Shown piece after piece: positions 33,975 through 42,612 of a stretch of 64,000 bases of DNA. Position 1 is the stretch's first letter. Every line of letters begins with the position of its first letter. Location: NCBI GenBank assembly GCA_020625875.1, contig JAHLAX010000048.1, positions 48,393 to 112,392 of the forward strand. The letters are read 5' to 3'. This stretch comes from a bacterium. Lineage in GTDB: Bacteria; Bacillota; Clostridia; Oscillospirales; Acutalibacteraceae. The notes under the pieces were generated by a model. It had not been told where the DNA came from and searched no databases. It saw nothing but the letters and a program-made list of their open reading frames with translations. Made by a program: the position numbers and the translations under genes.

Positions 33975-35831
33975 ATGATTAACAAAGAAGTTGAAAAAAT
34001 ACTTTTAAAAGTGCAGAAGCCGGGACGTTATGTCGGCGGCGAGCTGAACTCTGTTATAAAGAATAAAGAGGACGTTGACGTAAGGTTCGCGTTCTGCTTT
34101 CCTGATACATACGAAATCGGTATGTCTCATCTGGGAATGAAAATCCTCTACAGTCTTTTCAACGAAAAGCCGTACATATGGTGCGAGCGCGTTTTCGCTC
34201 CGTGGACGGATATGGAAGATATTATGAGAGAGCGTAATATTCCTCTCTACGCGCTTGAAAGCGGCGACGCGATAACAAACTTTGACTTTATCGGTTTTAC
34301 TCTTCAATATGAGCTGAGTTACACCAATGTGTTGAATATGCTCAAGCTCGCTGATATACCGATTAAATCTAAAGACAGAACAGAGCTTTCTCATATTGTA
34401 GTCGCGGGCGGTCCCTGCGCGTGCAATCCCGAGCCTCTGGCTGAGTTTATAGACATTTTCTTTATAGGCGAAGGGGAAGAGGTAGACCTTGAGGTTATCG
34501 AGCTCTATCGCCAGTGTAAGGCAGAGGGCAAAACTAAGGCTGAGTTTCTCAAAAAAGCCGCTCAGATTAAAGGCGTTTATGTACCCGCGCTTTATGATGT
34601 TGAATATAATGATGACGGCACATTAAAGAGCTTCACTCCCAAGAACAGCGCGCCATCAAAGGTTGAAAAGCGTATTATGTCTGATATGGACAAAAGCTAT
34701 TATCCCGAAAACTTTGTTGTACCCAACATCGAGGTCGTGCATGACAGAGCGGTTTCTGAGATTTTCAGAGGCTGTATAAGAGGCTGCAGGTTTTGTCAGG
34801 CGGGATTTTTGTATCGTCCCGTTCGTGAGAAAAGCATTGATAAGATTAATTGTGAGTGTAAGACGCTCTGCGACAACACAGGCTATGATGAAGTCTCTTT
34901 ATCCTCATTGAGCTCCAGTGATTACACCGAGATTGTTCCTCTGCTCGAAAAAATGAGCGAATGGACTGTTAGTGATAAGGTCAGCGTTTCGCTTCCTTCA
35001 CTGCGTGTTGACGGCTTCAGCGATGATATTCTCAACAAGCTGAAATCAATTCGTAAAAGCGGACTTACATTCGCTCCAGAGGCGGGCACACAAAGACTCA
35101 GAGACGTTATAAACAAAAACGTTCAAGAGGACGAGCTTATTGAAACGTGCTCGAAAGCCTTTAACGGCGGATATACTAAGGTTAAGCTATATTTTATGAT
35201 TGGTCAGCCGACTGAAACTTATGAGGACGTTGAGGGTATCGCTCATCTTGCTCAAAAGGTTGTTGATACATATTACGCGTGCGAAAACAAGCCTAAAGGC
35301 AAGAGCGTTACCGTAACAATATCAACGGCTTCATTTGTGCCGAAGCCTTTTACTCCATTCCAGTGGTTCGGGCAAAACACAATGGATGTATTGATGGACA
35401 AGCAACTCCATCTTAAAGATACAATAACAACAAAGAAAATTAACTATAATTATCACGACGCGGGCACAAGCTATCTCGAAGCGGTTTTCGCAAGAGGAGA
35501 CCGCAGATTATCAAAAGTGCTTGAAAAAGCCTCTGAAAAGGGCTTTCACTTTGACGGCTGGGATGATTGCTTTTCGCTTGACGAATGGCTCAAGCTATTT
35601 GATGAATGCGGCATTGACCCGTCATTCTACGCCAACAGAGACCGCGAGCTTGATGAGCTGTTGCCATGGGATTTTCTCGATTACGGCGTAAGCAAGGAGT
35701 TTTTGATTAAAGAGCGCGCCAAAGCTTATGAGAATCAGGTCACTCCGCATTGTCGCCTCAAATGCTCTAACTGCGGAGCCGCTAAGTACAAAACAGGAGT
35801 ATGCTATGAAAAACGTCAGAGTATGGTTTAA
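33975..35831 (+). CDS. TIGR03960 family B12-binding-type radical SAM protein
   Basis: A radical SAM protein of 618 residues with an N-terminal B12-binding-like domain and the cluster motif FRGCIRGCRFCQ near residue 263, followed by YRPVREKS. The C-terminus is cysteine-rich (CRLKCSNCGAAKYKTGVC). Its reaction is unknown; in Firmicutes it is found with the TIGR03936/DUF2344 gene, upstream of rng, rplU and rpmA. Here only the DUF2344 gene follows, overlapping its 3' end, and the ribosomal genes are absent. Confidence 0.87.
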   Translation: MINKEVEKILLKVQKPGRYVGGELNSVIKNKEDVDVRFAFCFPDTYEIGMSHLGMKILYSLFNEKPYIWCERVFAPWTDMEDIMRERNIPLYALESGDAITNFDFIGFTLQYELSYTNVLNMLKLADIPIKSKDRTELSHIVVAGGPCACNPEPLAEFIDIFFIGEGEEVDLEVIELYRQCKAEGKTKAEFLKKAAQIKGVYVPALYDVEYNDDGTLKSFTPKNSAPSKVEKRIMSDMDKSYYPENFVVPNIEVVHDRAVSEIFRGCIRGCRFCQAGFLYRPVREKSIDKINCECKTLCDNTGYDEVSLSSLSSSDYTEIVPLLEKMSEWTVSDKVSVSLPSLRVDGFSDDILNKLKSIRKSGLTFAPEAGTQRLRDVINKNVQEDELIETCSKAFNGGYTKVKLYFMIGQPTETYEDVEGIAHLAQKVVDTYYACENKPKGKSVTVTISTASFVPKPFTPFQWFGQNTMDVLMDKQLHLKDTITTKKINYNYHDAGTSYLEAVFARGDRRLSKVLEKASEKGFHFDGWDDCFSLDEWLKLFDECGIDPSFYANRDRELDELLPWDFLDYGVSKEFLIKERAKAYENQVTPHCRLKCSNCGAAKYKTGVCYEKRQSMV

Positions 35832-36465
35832 AAAGGACGACGAGTGCAGATTTATATCTCACCTCGACTTAAACCGCTGTATGCTCAGAGCCTTGCACAA
35901 GAGCAAAATTCCGATTTGGCACACCGAGGGCTTTAACGTTCATCCGTACGCTACTTTTCCGCTTCCTCTCTCGCTGGGTTTCAGAGGGGAGAAGGAATGT
36001 ATGGATATAAGGCTTGTTGAGGATTTTGACTTTGTTGATATAAAAAACAAGCTCAACGCTTGTCTTCCTGAGGGTTTACGCGTATATGATGTAACAGAAC
36101 CTGTTATGAAGGCTAAGGAAATTGCCTTTGCTTCGTTTAGTATAAGAATTACATCAGACGACATTTCACCCGACAAGCTTCTTGAAATCTGCTCAGAATT
36201 ACTTGATAAAGAGCAAATCCTTGTTGAAAAGAAAACTAAGAAAAAGGGAGTCAAAGAGATTGATATTAAGCCTTATATTTCGAGTGTTAAATTGGAGCGC
36301 AACATAGGCGGAGCGATTCTCAGCGTAACGCTTCCCGCCGGCAGTGTAACAAATATCAACCCTACGCTCATTCAAAAGGCGATTGAGCGATATTATAATA
36401 TCGAAGTGTATTTTGACGTTACTAAAAAAGATATGTACGATAAAAATTTAAAAAGTTTTCAATAA
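35806..36465 (+). CDS. TIGR03936/DUF2344 radical SAM-associated protein
   Basis: A protein of 219 residues of the DUF2344 family, recognised by VWFKKDDECRFISHLDLNRCMLRALHKS at the N-terminus and HPYATFPLPLSLGFRGEKECMDI. Function is unknown but it always accompanies the TIGR03960 radical SAM protein, sometimes as a fusion. I start at ATG 35806, which has CAGGAGT upstream; it overlaps the preceding gene by 26 bases. Confidence 0.87.
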   Translation: MKNVRVWFKKDDECRFISHLDLNRCMLRALHKSKIPIWHTEGFNVHPYATFPLPLSLGFRGEKECMDIRLVEDFDFVDIKNKLNACLPEGLRVYDVTEPVMKAKEIAFASFSIRITSDDISPDKLLEICSELLDKEQILVEKKTKKKGVKEIDIKPYISSVKLERNIGGAILSVTLPAGSVTNINPTLIQKAIERYYNIEVYFDVTKKDMYDKNLKSFQ

Positions 36466-36468
36466 ATC

Positions 36469-36497
36469 TTGATTTTTTAAATCTTTTATAATATAAT
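36469..36497 (+). promoter_or_regulatory. Sigma-A promoter of tRNA-Ser(GGA)
   Basis: TTGATT (36469-36474), 17-bp spacer, TATAAT (36492-36497); the predicted start is about eight bases before the mature tRNA. Confidence 0.8.
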
Positions 36498-36512
36498 AGT
36501 CAAGGTCGCAAT

Positions 36513-36605
36513 GCAGAGATGTCCGAGCTGGCCGAAGGAGCATGATTGGAAATCATGTGTACGGTAATCACCGTACCGAGGGTTCGAATCCCTCTCTCTG
36601 CGCCA
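36513..36605 (+). tRNA. tRNA-Ser (anticodon GGA), CCA encoded
   Basis: The acceptor strand GCAGAGA (36513-36519) pairs with TCTCTGC (36595-36601), followed by discriminator G and an encoded CCA (36603-36605). The anticodon stem CATGA/TCATG holds the loop TTGGAAA with GGA at 36548-36550. A long variable arm (ACGGTAATCACCGT) confirms a class II serine tRNA, and the T-loop is GGTTCGAATCC. It reads UCC and UCU codons. Confidence 0.97.
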
Positions 36606-36611
36606 TATAAT

Positions 36612-36647
36612 AAGAGGTAATCCAACAAGGATTGCCTCTTGTTTTTT
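36612..36647 (+). terminator. Terminator of tRNA-Ser(GGA)
   Basis: A 12-bp stem (36612-36623 with 36629-36640, one G-U pair) around AACAA, followed by G and six T. Confidence 0.85.
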
Positions 36648-36648
36648 C

Positions 36649-36796
36649 GAGAGAGGGATTCGAAGCCGAGCGTTAATAAATTGACCCAGTGGGTCAATTT
36701 TAGCGAGGAGCGCTGATGAACTTATCCTATTAAATACACCGCAATAAACGAGATGAACGATTATATTATAATAAATATCCCTCTCTCTGCGCCATA
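36649..36796. repeat. tRNA-Ser-associated element A (inverted T-arm, palindrome, duplicated tRNA end)
   Basis: Right after the tRNA terminator: (1) 36649-36664 is an exact 16-base inverted copy of tRNA bases 36583-36598; (2) GCGTTAA at 36670-36676; (3) a perfect palindrome at 36678-36700 with 11-bp arms and one central base; (4) TAGCGAGGAGCGCTGATGAA; (5) an AT-rich stretch; (6) 36777-36796, a 20-base direct copy of the tRNA 3' end plus two flanking bases (36588-36607). The same frame recurs after the second tRNA-Ser. No sense-strand gene is seen inside. Confidence 0.75.
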
Positions 36797-36801
36797 AAAA
36801 T

Positions 36802-36825
36802 GAAGACACCTATTTGGGTGTCTTC
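36802..36825 (-). terminator. Terminator of the TIGR01212 gene
   Basis: GAAGACACC and GGTGTCTTC form a perfect 9-bp stem that overlaps the 3' end of the minus-strand gene; ATTTTTAT follows on the minus strand. Confidence 0.78.
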
Positions 36826-37727
36826 TTCTTTTTTCCTTGAACAATATTTCGTCTGTCAAGTTCTTTATTAATATAATTCAAAACCCGCTTTTTATCAGCG
36901 CTCCATAGCGGAGCAATAAGGCTGCGTTTATCTCCGTCGCCTGTTATTCTGTGAACAACCACATTCTCGGGCAACAATTCAATCGATTTACAGATTATAT
37001 CCGCGTATTTTTCGAGTGTAAGCGTCTCAAATTTTCCGCTCGCATATTCTTTCGCTAAATCTGTATCTTTCAAAATGTGAAGAAGTTGAAGCTTTATTCC
37101 GTCTGTTCTTTCGCCGACATATTTAACGGTTTCGAGCATCATTTCTTCTGTTTCAAAGGGCAGACCGATTATAACGTGAGTCACTATGTCAATTCCCACG
37201 CTGCGTAGCTTTTTGACCGCTTCGTCATATATATTAAGGCTATAACCTCGTCTGATATATTCTGAAGTGCTTTTGTGAATCGTCTGCAATCCGAGCTCAA
37301 CGCTGACAGGTTTTATTTTGTTAATCTCAGACAACAACGTAATTATATCTTCTTCAAGACAGTCGGGACGCGTAGCTATTGACAATCCTACTATAAAATC
37401 AGGCTCAATCGCTTCATAATAGATTTTATTTAGATAGTTTATTTCGGCGTAAGTGTTTGTAAAAGGCTGAAAATAGGCGATATAAGCGTTATCTTTCGTT
37501 TTGCTCTTAACTCTGTTTTTAGCCTGTTCAAGCTGTTCTATAATAGATAGTGAGGCTGATGCCGCGAATTCACCCGATCCGCCCTTGCTGCAGAATATAC
37601 AGCCTTTATCGCCGAGAGTTCCGTCACGGTTAGGGCAGGTCATACCGCCGCTTATTGCGAGCTTATATATTTTTTTATTGTATTTTTGTTTATAATATTC
37701 GTTTAAAGAATAATAATGCTTGCCCAT
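36810..37727 (-). CDS. TIGR01212 family radical SAM protein (YtqA-like)
   Basis: A radical SAM protein of 305 residues, Elp3-like in the core. The cluster cysteines lie in the widely spaced CPNRDGTLGDKGCIFC motif near residues 31-46, diagnostic of TIGR01212, followed by GGSGEFA. VELGLQTIHKSTSEYIRRGY is also conserved. The reaction is unknown, with RNA modification suspected. A lysine-rich tail (KKKKTPK) ends the protein. Its start is only four bases from the -35 box of the divergent DUF3783 promoter. Confidence 0.88.
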   Translation of the reverse strand: MGKHYYSLNEYYKQKYNKKIYKLAISGGMTCPNRDGTLGDKGCIFCSKGGSGEFAASASLSIIEQLEQAKNRVKSKTKDNAYIAYFQPFTNTYAEINYLNKIYYEAIEPDFIVGLSIATRPDCLEEDIITLLSEINKIKPVSVELGLQTIHKSTSEYIRRGYSLNIYDEAVKKLRSVGIDIVTHVIIGLPFETEEMMLETVKYVGERTDGIKLQLLHILKDTDLAKEYASGKFETLTLEKYADIICKSIELLPENVVVHRITGDGDKRSLIAPLWSADKKRVLNYINKELDRRNIVQGKKKKTPK

Positions 37728-37730
37728 AAT

Positions 37731-37759
37731 TTGACATAAACTCCCTAATTATTTATAAT
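37731..37759 (+). promoter_or_regulatory. Perfect-consensus sigma-A promoter
   Basis: TTGACA (37731-37736), 17-bp spacer, TATAAT (37754-37759): every consensus base is present. It drives the DUF3783 gene and lies immediately upstream of the divergent TIGR01212 start. Confidence 0.85.
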
Positions 37760-37774
37760 ACACGTGGTGATAAT

Positions 37775-38146
37775 ATGACTGAAATATTAATGTATAACAT
37801 TAACGGCAAAAAGGCTATAACTTTAAAAAACATATGCCGAGCGCTCAATATTAGTTATCGTGAGATTGATAAAGCTGATTATGGTTACAAGCTCGGCAAT
37901 TTACTTGGAATAAATGATGACAACAACGTTAAAGCAGGGGAGAGCTTTGATGACGAAATGCTCTATCTCGTCGGCTTTAATGACGGTTTATTAAATATTT
38001 TTTTGAAGCTATCCCGCTCCAAAAAATGCGTCGTAGCGCTCAAAGCGGTTATGACAGAAACGAATATGAATTACACATCATTTGAGCTTTATAATGAAAT
38101 TTCCGCCGAGCATAAGGCTATGCAAAGCGGAAAGTCAATTCATTAA
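37775..38146 (+). CDS. DUF3783 domain protein
   Basis: A protein of 123 residues with a C-terminal DUF3783-like region (FDDEMLYLVGFNDGLLNIFL to VALKAVMTETNMNYTSFELYNEISAEHKAM). The family is of unknown function. No signal peptide or membrane segment is seen. A perfect sigma-A promoter 16-44 bases upstream predicts strong expression, but the GTGGTGAT ribosome binding site is only moderate. It converges with the next gene, overlapping by four bases. Confidence 0.72.
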   Translation: MTEILMYNINGKKAITLKNICRALNISYREIDKADYGYKLGNLLGINDDNNVKAGESFDDEMLYLVGFNDGLLNIFLKLSRSKKCVVALKAVMTETNMNYTSFELYNEISAEHKAMQSGKSIH

Positions 38147-38826
38147 GCGTACATACGAACGTAGTCCATAAACTTTTTATAGATTTTACCCTCAATTTCT
38201 TCTGTGTCGGCGTCGATGCCGCCGTTGAAGAACATTTGATTGTGATAATCCAACGCGCGGTACATTGAAATAATATAACCGCGTATTTTATCCTGTAGTT
38301 TTTCGCTCAGCTCATTTCCGTTGGAAAGTCCCATATAAAGCGAGCCGTCGTTGATTTCCTGAGGCAGTATACTCTTAATATCCTCGAATCTGTTTTTGCT
38401 CTTTATGTCGTTATAAAAATCAATAACAGAAAACTCATTTTTATCTTTTAATTCGGTATTTCTCTCAGCTATTTCCTCGCATTTTTTTAAATCAAAATAC
38501 TCATCCGTCATATATTTATAAAGATTGTTTTTGTTGATTTTAAGCGCGTGATAAAGCCTGATATTATATAATGCGTTTTCAAGACAGGAGAGAGATGAGA
38601 ACACCATATTGTTATCAAGCTGAGCCATCATATTAAAAATATTCTGATAAACACTTTTATTAATAAGAATCAAAGTGAGCTTTTCCTGCTCTTTATACTG
38701 TTCCATAAGCGCGGGGGTTATCAGAAATTTTGCGGTAAAACCGTACGCGTTACGCACATATTCCTTGAACTCCATATAAAAATCATTTAAAAATTTTCTG
38801 TTTTTAATTGTAAACTCAAACATCAA
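38143..38826 (-). CDS. Hypothetical protein (227 aa), helical
   Basis: I do not recognise this protein. It is cytosolic by appearance, rich in Lys, Glu, Asn and Tyr, and probably mostly alpha-helical, with no signal peptide, membrane segment or clear catalytic motif. Two Met codons start it; the first (38826) and second are both possible. The ribosome binding site is weak. It sits between the DUF3783 gene (convergent) and the lysozyme gene (divergent). Confidence 0.65.
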   Translation of the reverse strand: MMFEFTIKNRKFLNDFYMEFKEYVRNAYGFTAKFLITPALMEQYKEQEKLTLILINKSVYQNIFNMMAQLDNNMVFSSLSCLENALYNIRLYHALKINKNNLYKYMTDEYFDLKKCEEIAERNTELKDKNEFSVIDFYNDIKSKNRFEDIKSILPQEINDGSLYMGLSNGNELSEKLQDKIRGYIISMYRALDYHNQMFFNGGIDADTEEIEGKIYKKFMDYVRMYA

Positions 38827-38896
38827 TAATCACCAACTTACAGTATAAGATAAATTTGTATAAATTGCAACAAATTATGGGAATTTTCATATATCA

Positions 38897-38925
38897 TTGA
38901 TTTTAAATCGAAAATATTGTAGAAT
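38897..38925 (+). promoter_or_regulatory. Sigma-A promoter of the GH25 gene
   Basis: TTGATT (38897-38902), 17-bp spacer, TAGAAT (38920-38925). Confidence 0.68.
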
Positions 38926-38959
38926 AGAATTGTTATTTATAAGGAAGGTTAATTTGTAT

Positions 38960-40516
38960 ATGAAAAAAACTATTAAACTGTTGATACCGCTATTATTGAT
39001 AATATGCGTTATATTTTCGTCATTTATGTCTACTAACGCGGTATCATATAAGTCTATCTCAAAAACCCCCAAGTATCGCTATGGGGTAGATGTATCTCAG
39101 TGGAACGGCGACTTGGACTGGAGCGTTTTGAGAAAAAGCGGTGTTGAGTTCGCCTATATCAGGATCGGTTATTATCACTCAAACGGAGGCACTGTCGACT
39201 ATAGATTTGAGCAGAACGTAAAGAATTGTGTTGAGAACGGAATTGACTTCGGCGTTTATGTTTACTCTTATGTCTATAAGCATTCCGAAACTGTTCAGTG
39301 CGCAAAATGGGTACATAGTGTTTTAGCCTCAATGGGTAACTATACCAAAGACAAGGATACTATTCAGGTTGCGTACGATATTGAGGATGAAGTTCAGAAA
39401 AACGCCGTTGAACGAGGCGCTGTATCTCGCTCGTATATGCATAACGGAGTTCAGAAGTTCTGCGATAAAGTTGAATCCTACGGATATATTCCCGTTGTTT
39501 ATTCGTTCCAGAGCTTTTTTAACGATTATGTTTATCTTGATAAGTTCCAGTCAAAGGGTATAAGAATCTGGTACGCTGTATGGCCGTATCTTCCCAACGT
39601 AAAGCAAAAATGCATTATGTTTAATGATACATACGCTGATGTCTGGCAGTATTCAAGTACAACAACAATTAACGGCGGTGTGTTTGACGCAAACGTGTGT
39701 TACACTGACTTTTATGATTACTCCAAAGAAGATTCCAAGCTTAAGCTCGAGGGTATAAAAACGTCATACCCATATAAAAAGGATGGAGTTAAACCAAGCT
39801 TTAAGCTCTACAGCGGCAAAACTCTTTTGAAAAAAGGAACAGATTATAAGCTCTTTTATTTTAATAATAAAGCCACAGGCAGAGCGAGAATGAAAATTGT
39901 CCGCTATAAAAACGGTAAATTCTTCGAAACCAAAACAGTTATCTTTTATATTCAGCCTGTAGCTGTCAAGAACCTCAAAGCAACCCCCGGACGTACATCT
40001 GTCGCGCTAAAATGGGAGGGGCTTAAAGGCGCTTCTTCTTATCAGGTTTTTGAGTATGACTCTTATGATAAAACATATAATCTGATTGATACTGTTAAAA
40101 CAACCTCTTATACCGATTATTTCCTCGATGAGGCTAACGAGTACAAGTTTAAAGTCAGAGCTGTCGCAAAGATAGAGGGCAAGACCGTATACGGAAGTTA
40201 CTCGCAAATTTCAGCCTCTACACGATACAAAAAGGTTGATTTAAAATCAGTAAAGTCAAAAAAGAAATCCGAGGCTATAGTCAACTGGACAGCCAAAACC
40301 TCTGATACAAAAGGCTATTGGGTTGAATACTCTACTGATAAGAGCTTTAAGAATAAGCTTAAAGAAAAGATAAAGGGAATGGATAACTCGTCCTTAACGC
40401 TCAAAAAGCTTAAATCTGGCTCAAAGTATTTTGTCAGAGTTCGTTCATATAACTTTGTCAACAAAAAGCCGTTCTACAGCTTATATAGTGATGTTAAAAC
40501 AATTAAAGTTAAATAA
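38960..40516 (+). CDS. Secreted GH25 lysozyme with Ig-like/fibronectin type III domains
   Basis: A secreted muramidase of 518 residues. A signal peptide (about 1-28) is followed by a GH25 barrel (about 41-245) with DVSQWNGDLDW at 44-54 and the catalytic DIE motif (Asp140, Glu142). Then come a beta-rich Ig-like module (about 255-325) and two fibronectin type III domains (about 330-420 and 425-518), rich in Lys, Tyr and Ser. I start at ATG 38960, where AAGGAAGG gives a ribosome binding site; the upstream in-frame codon adds an atypical leader. No sortase motif or SLH domain is seen, so the protein is probably released. Confidence 0.9.
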   Translation: MKKTIKLLIPLLLIICVIFSSFMSTNAVSYKSISKTPKYRYGVDVSQWNGDLDWSVLRKSGVEFAYIRIGYYHSNGGTVDYRFEQNVKNCVENGIDFGVYVYSYVYKHSETVQCAKWVHSVLASMGNYTKDKDTIQVAYDIEDEVQKNAVERGAVSRSYMHNGVQKFCDKVESYGYIPVVYSFQSFFNDYVYLDKFQSKGIRIWYAVWPYLPNVKQKCIMFNDTYADVWQYSSTTTINGGVFDANVCYTDFYDYSKEDSKLKLEGIKTSYPYKKDGVKPSFKLYSGKTLLKKGTDYKLFYFNNKATGRARMKIVRYKNGKFFETKTVIFYIQPVAVKNLKATPGRTSVALKWEGLKGASSYQVFEYDSYDKTYNLIDTVKTTSYTDYFLDEANEYKFKVRAVAKIEGKTVYGSYSQISASTRYKKVDLKSVKSKKKSEAIVNWTAKTSDTKGYWVEYSTDKSFKNKLKEKIKGMDNSSLTLKKLKSGSKYFVRVRSYNFVNKKPFYSLYSDVKTIKVK

Positions 40517-40529
40517 TCAACAAATAAAC

Positions 40530-40552
40530 GGGGCTGACTTAATGTCAGCCCC
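40530..40552. terminator. Bidirectional terminator
   Basis: A perfect 9-bp stem, GGGGCTGAC (40530-40538) with GTCAGCCCC (40544-40552), between the GH25 gene and the end of the convergent V-ATPase operon. Confidence 0.82.
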
Positions 40553-40557
40553 ATAGT

Positions 40558-41220
40558 TTATCCTTGTTTACCTGAGTAATTATGCGCTTTGTCGAGCAGC
40601 ATATCCTTGACCTTCATCAGTCGCGTACGACTGCTTCGGTCATTTTCCTCAAGCTTCATAGCTATATATTTTATTGTATCCTGATACCTCGGAATCATAA
40701 CGTGCTCAAGCGAATTAACGCGGCGGCGCGTTTTTTCAATTTCCGCCGACATTAGCTCACAGCTTTTCTCAAGCTGCGCGAGCTTTATAAGGTCAGGCAA
40801 AACATTATTGAGCGATAAAATAGCGTCGTCAAGCTCAAACGAGGTGAACGCGAAACCGTAAGGAAAAATATCCCCGCTGTCGTTAGTACGGCTTGAAGCC
40901 GTAAACTCAGGTATTTCAACGCTCATAACGTTCTTCGTCTGTGTTTCAATATTGACCTGCTGCTTGGGCGAGAGGAGAGAGGCGTCGAGCGATTCTTTAG
41001 ACATAACGGCGCTTGCGTTAACAAAATGAGCGTTGCACTCATTTATCTCCGCTTCAACCTTATCTCTTAAATCGCGTGTTTCTCTGACCAGGTCAAGGAA
41101 CTGCCTCATCAGCTCGTCACGTTTATCCTTAAGCATTTTATGTCCGCGCACGGCAGTAGTAAGCTGTTTTTTGAGCTTAGTAAGCTGCATTCGTGTCGGA
41201 TTAACATTCATAACTGCCAT
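40558..41220 (-). CDS. ntpD: V-type ATPase subunit D (central shaft)
   Basis: Subunit D is the coiled-coil rotor shaft inside the A3B3 ring. The 220 residues begin with MNVNPTRMQLTKLKKQL, characteristic of the family, and the protein is dominated by N- and C-terminal helices (about 5-70 and 150-205). It is the last gene of the nine-gene operon, in the order H-I-K-E-C-F-A-B-D. Confidence 0.93.
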   Translation of the reverse strand: MAVMNVNPTRMQLTKLKKQLTTAVRGHKMLKDKRDELMRQFLDLVRETRDLRDKVEAEINECNAHFVNASAVMSKESLDASLLSPKQQVNIETQTKNVMSVEIPEFTASSRTNDSGDIFPYGFAFTSFELDDAILSLNNVLPDLIKLAQLEKSCELMSAEIEKTRRRVNSLEHVMIPRYQDTIKYIAMKLEENDRSSRTRLMKVKDMLLDKAHNYSGKQG

Positions 41221-41238
41221 AATAGCACCAACTTATAC

Positions 41239-42612
41239 TTATTGCTTGCCGTAGAACTCGTCAAGCATATCGTCCTTAATACGTTTAAGCTCACTTCTGG
41301 GAAGAATCTCGAGCAGCTTCCAGCCTATGTCGAGTGTTTCCTCGATAGAGCGGTTAGCGTCATAGCCCTGAGAAACATACTGCTTCTCAAACTCCTCGGC
41401 AAACTCAGCGTATTTTTTATCCATATCGGTAAGCGCGGCTTCACCGAGAATTACCATAAGCTCTCTGGCGTCCTTGCCTCGGGCGTAAGCCGCGAATAGC
41501 TGGTTCATTGTAGCCGCGTGGTCTTTACGTGTACGGTCAGGTCCGATACCCTTATCCTTAAGACGCGAGAGTGAGGGAAGAACATCAATCGGCGGTGTTA
41601 CACCCTTTCGATAAAGCTCACGCGAGAGGATAATCTGTCCCTCTGTGATATAACCAGTAAGGTCAGGAATAGGATGGGTTTTATCATCCTCGGGCATAGT
41701 TAGAATCGGAATAAGCGTGATAGAACCGTCGTTGCCTCTGAGTCGTCCCGCTCTCTCATAAAGAGTAGCAAGGTCAGTGTACATATAACCGGGGTAACCG
41801 CGTCTGCCCGGTACTTCCTTACGCGCTGCTGAAACCTCACGCAGAGCGTCAGCGTAGTTTGTAATATCAGTCATAATAACGAGTACGTGCATACCAAGGT
41901 CAAAAGCGAGATACTCAGCGGCTGTGAGCGCCATACGCGGAGTAGCTATACGCTCGATAGCGGGGTCGTTCGCAAGGTTAACAAACATTACTGTTCTGTC
42001 AATAGCGCCCGTTTCTTTAAACGACTGAATGAAATAGTCTGATTCCTCAAATGTAATACCCATAGCCGCGAACACAACCGCGAACTGCTCATCCTTGCCG
42101 CGTACTGTAGCCTGACGAGCAATCTGAGCCGCGAGCTGAGCGTGGGGAAGACCGGAAGCCGAGAAGATAGGAAGCTTCTGACCTCTAACAAGGGTATTAA
42201 GTCCGTCAATAGCGGAAACGCCAGTCTGAATAAACTCCTGCGGATAGTTACGAGCCGCGGGATTCATAGGAGTGCCGTTAATATCAAGGCGCTTTTCGGG
42301 GATTATAGCGGGACCGTCGTCTATAGGATTGCCGAGTCCGTCAAATACTCGTGAAAGCATATCAGGAGAAACAGGCAGCTCCATAGAACGACCTAAAAAT
42401 CTTACCTTAGAGCCCGCGAGGTTGATACCCGAAGCTGATTCAAAAAGCTGTACAAGAGCGTTTGAACCGTTTACCTCAAGTACCTTGCAGCGTCTTGTTT
42501 CACCGTTAGGGAGTTCGATTTCGCCAAGCTCATCGTATTTTACATCATCAACGTCGCTGACCATCATAAGCGGTCCCGCGACCTCCTGAATTGTGCGATA
42601 TTCCTTAGGCAT
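41239..42612 (-). CDS. ntpB: V-type ATPase subunit B (non-catalytic)
   Basis: Subunit B alternates with A in the hexameric head. The 457 residues include [37 protein letters not shown] near residue 130 and [19 protein letters not shown], both diagnostic. It lacks a true Walker A, as expected. It starts at the base where ntpA ends, and the two are probably translationally coupled. Confidence 0.95.
   Translation of the reverse strand: MPKEYRTIQEVAGPLMMVSDVDDVKYDELGEIELPNGETRRCKVLEVNGSNALVQLFESASGINLAGSKVRFLGRSMELPVSPDMLSRVFDGLGNPIDDGPAIIPEKRLDINGTPMNPAARNYPQEFIQTGVSAIDGLNTLVRGQKLPIFSASGLPHAQLAAQIARQATVRGKDEQFAVVFAAMGITFEESDYFIQSFKETGAIDRTVMFVNLANDPAIERIATPRMALTAAEYLAFDLGMHVLVIMTDITNYADALREVSAARKEVPGRRGYPGYMYTDLATLYERAGRLRGNDGSITLIPILTMPEDDKTHPIPDLTGYITEGQIILSRELYRKGVTPPIDVLPSLSRLKDKGIGPDRTRKDHAATMNQLFAAYARGKDARELMVILGEAALTDMDKKYAEFAEEFEKQYVSQGYDANRSIEETLDIGWKLLEILPRSELKRIKDDMLDEFYGKQ

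Noticed and set aside
36486..36809. Minus-strand open frame across tRNA-Ser(GGA) and element A
   Set aside because: It is antisense to the tRNA; the RRERDSNPR-type translation is a well-known artefact of serine tRNA genes, and there is no ribosome binding site.
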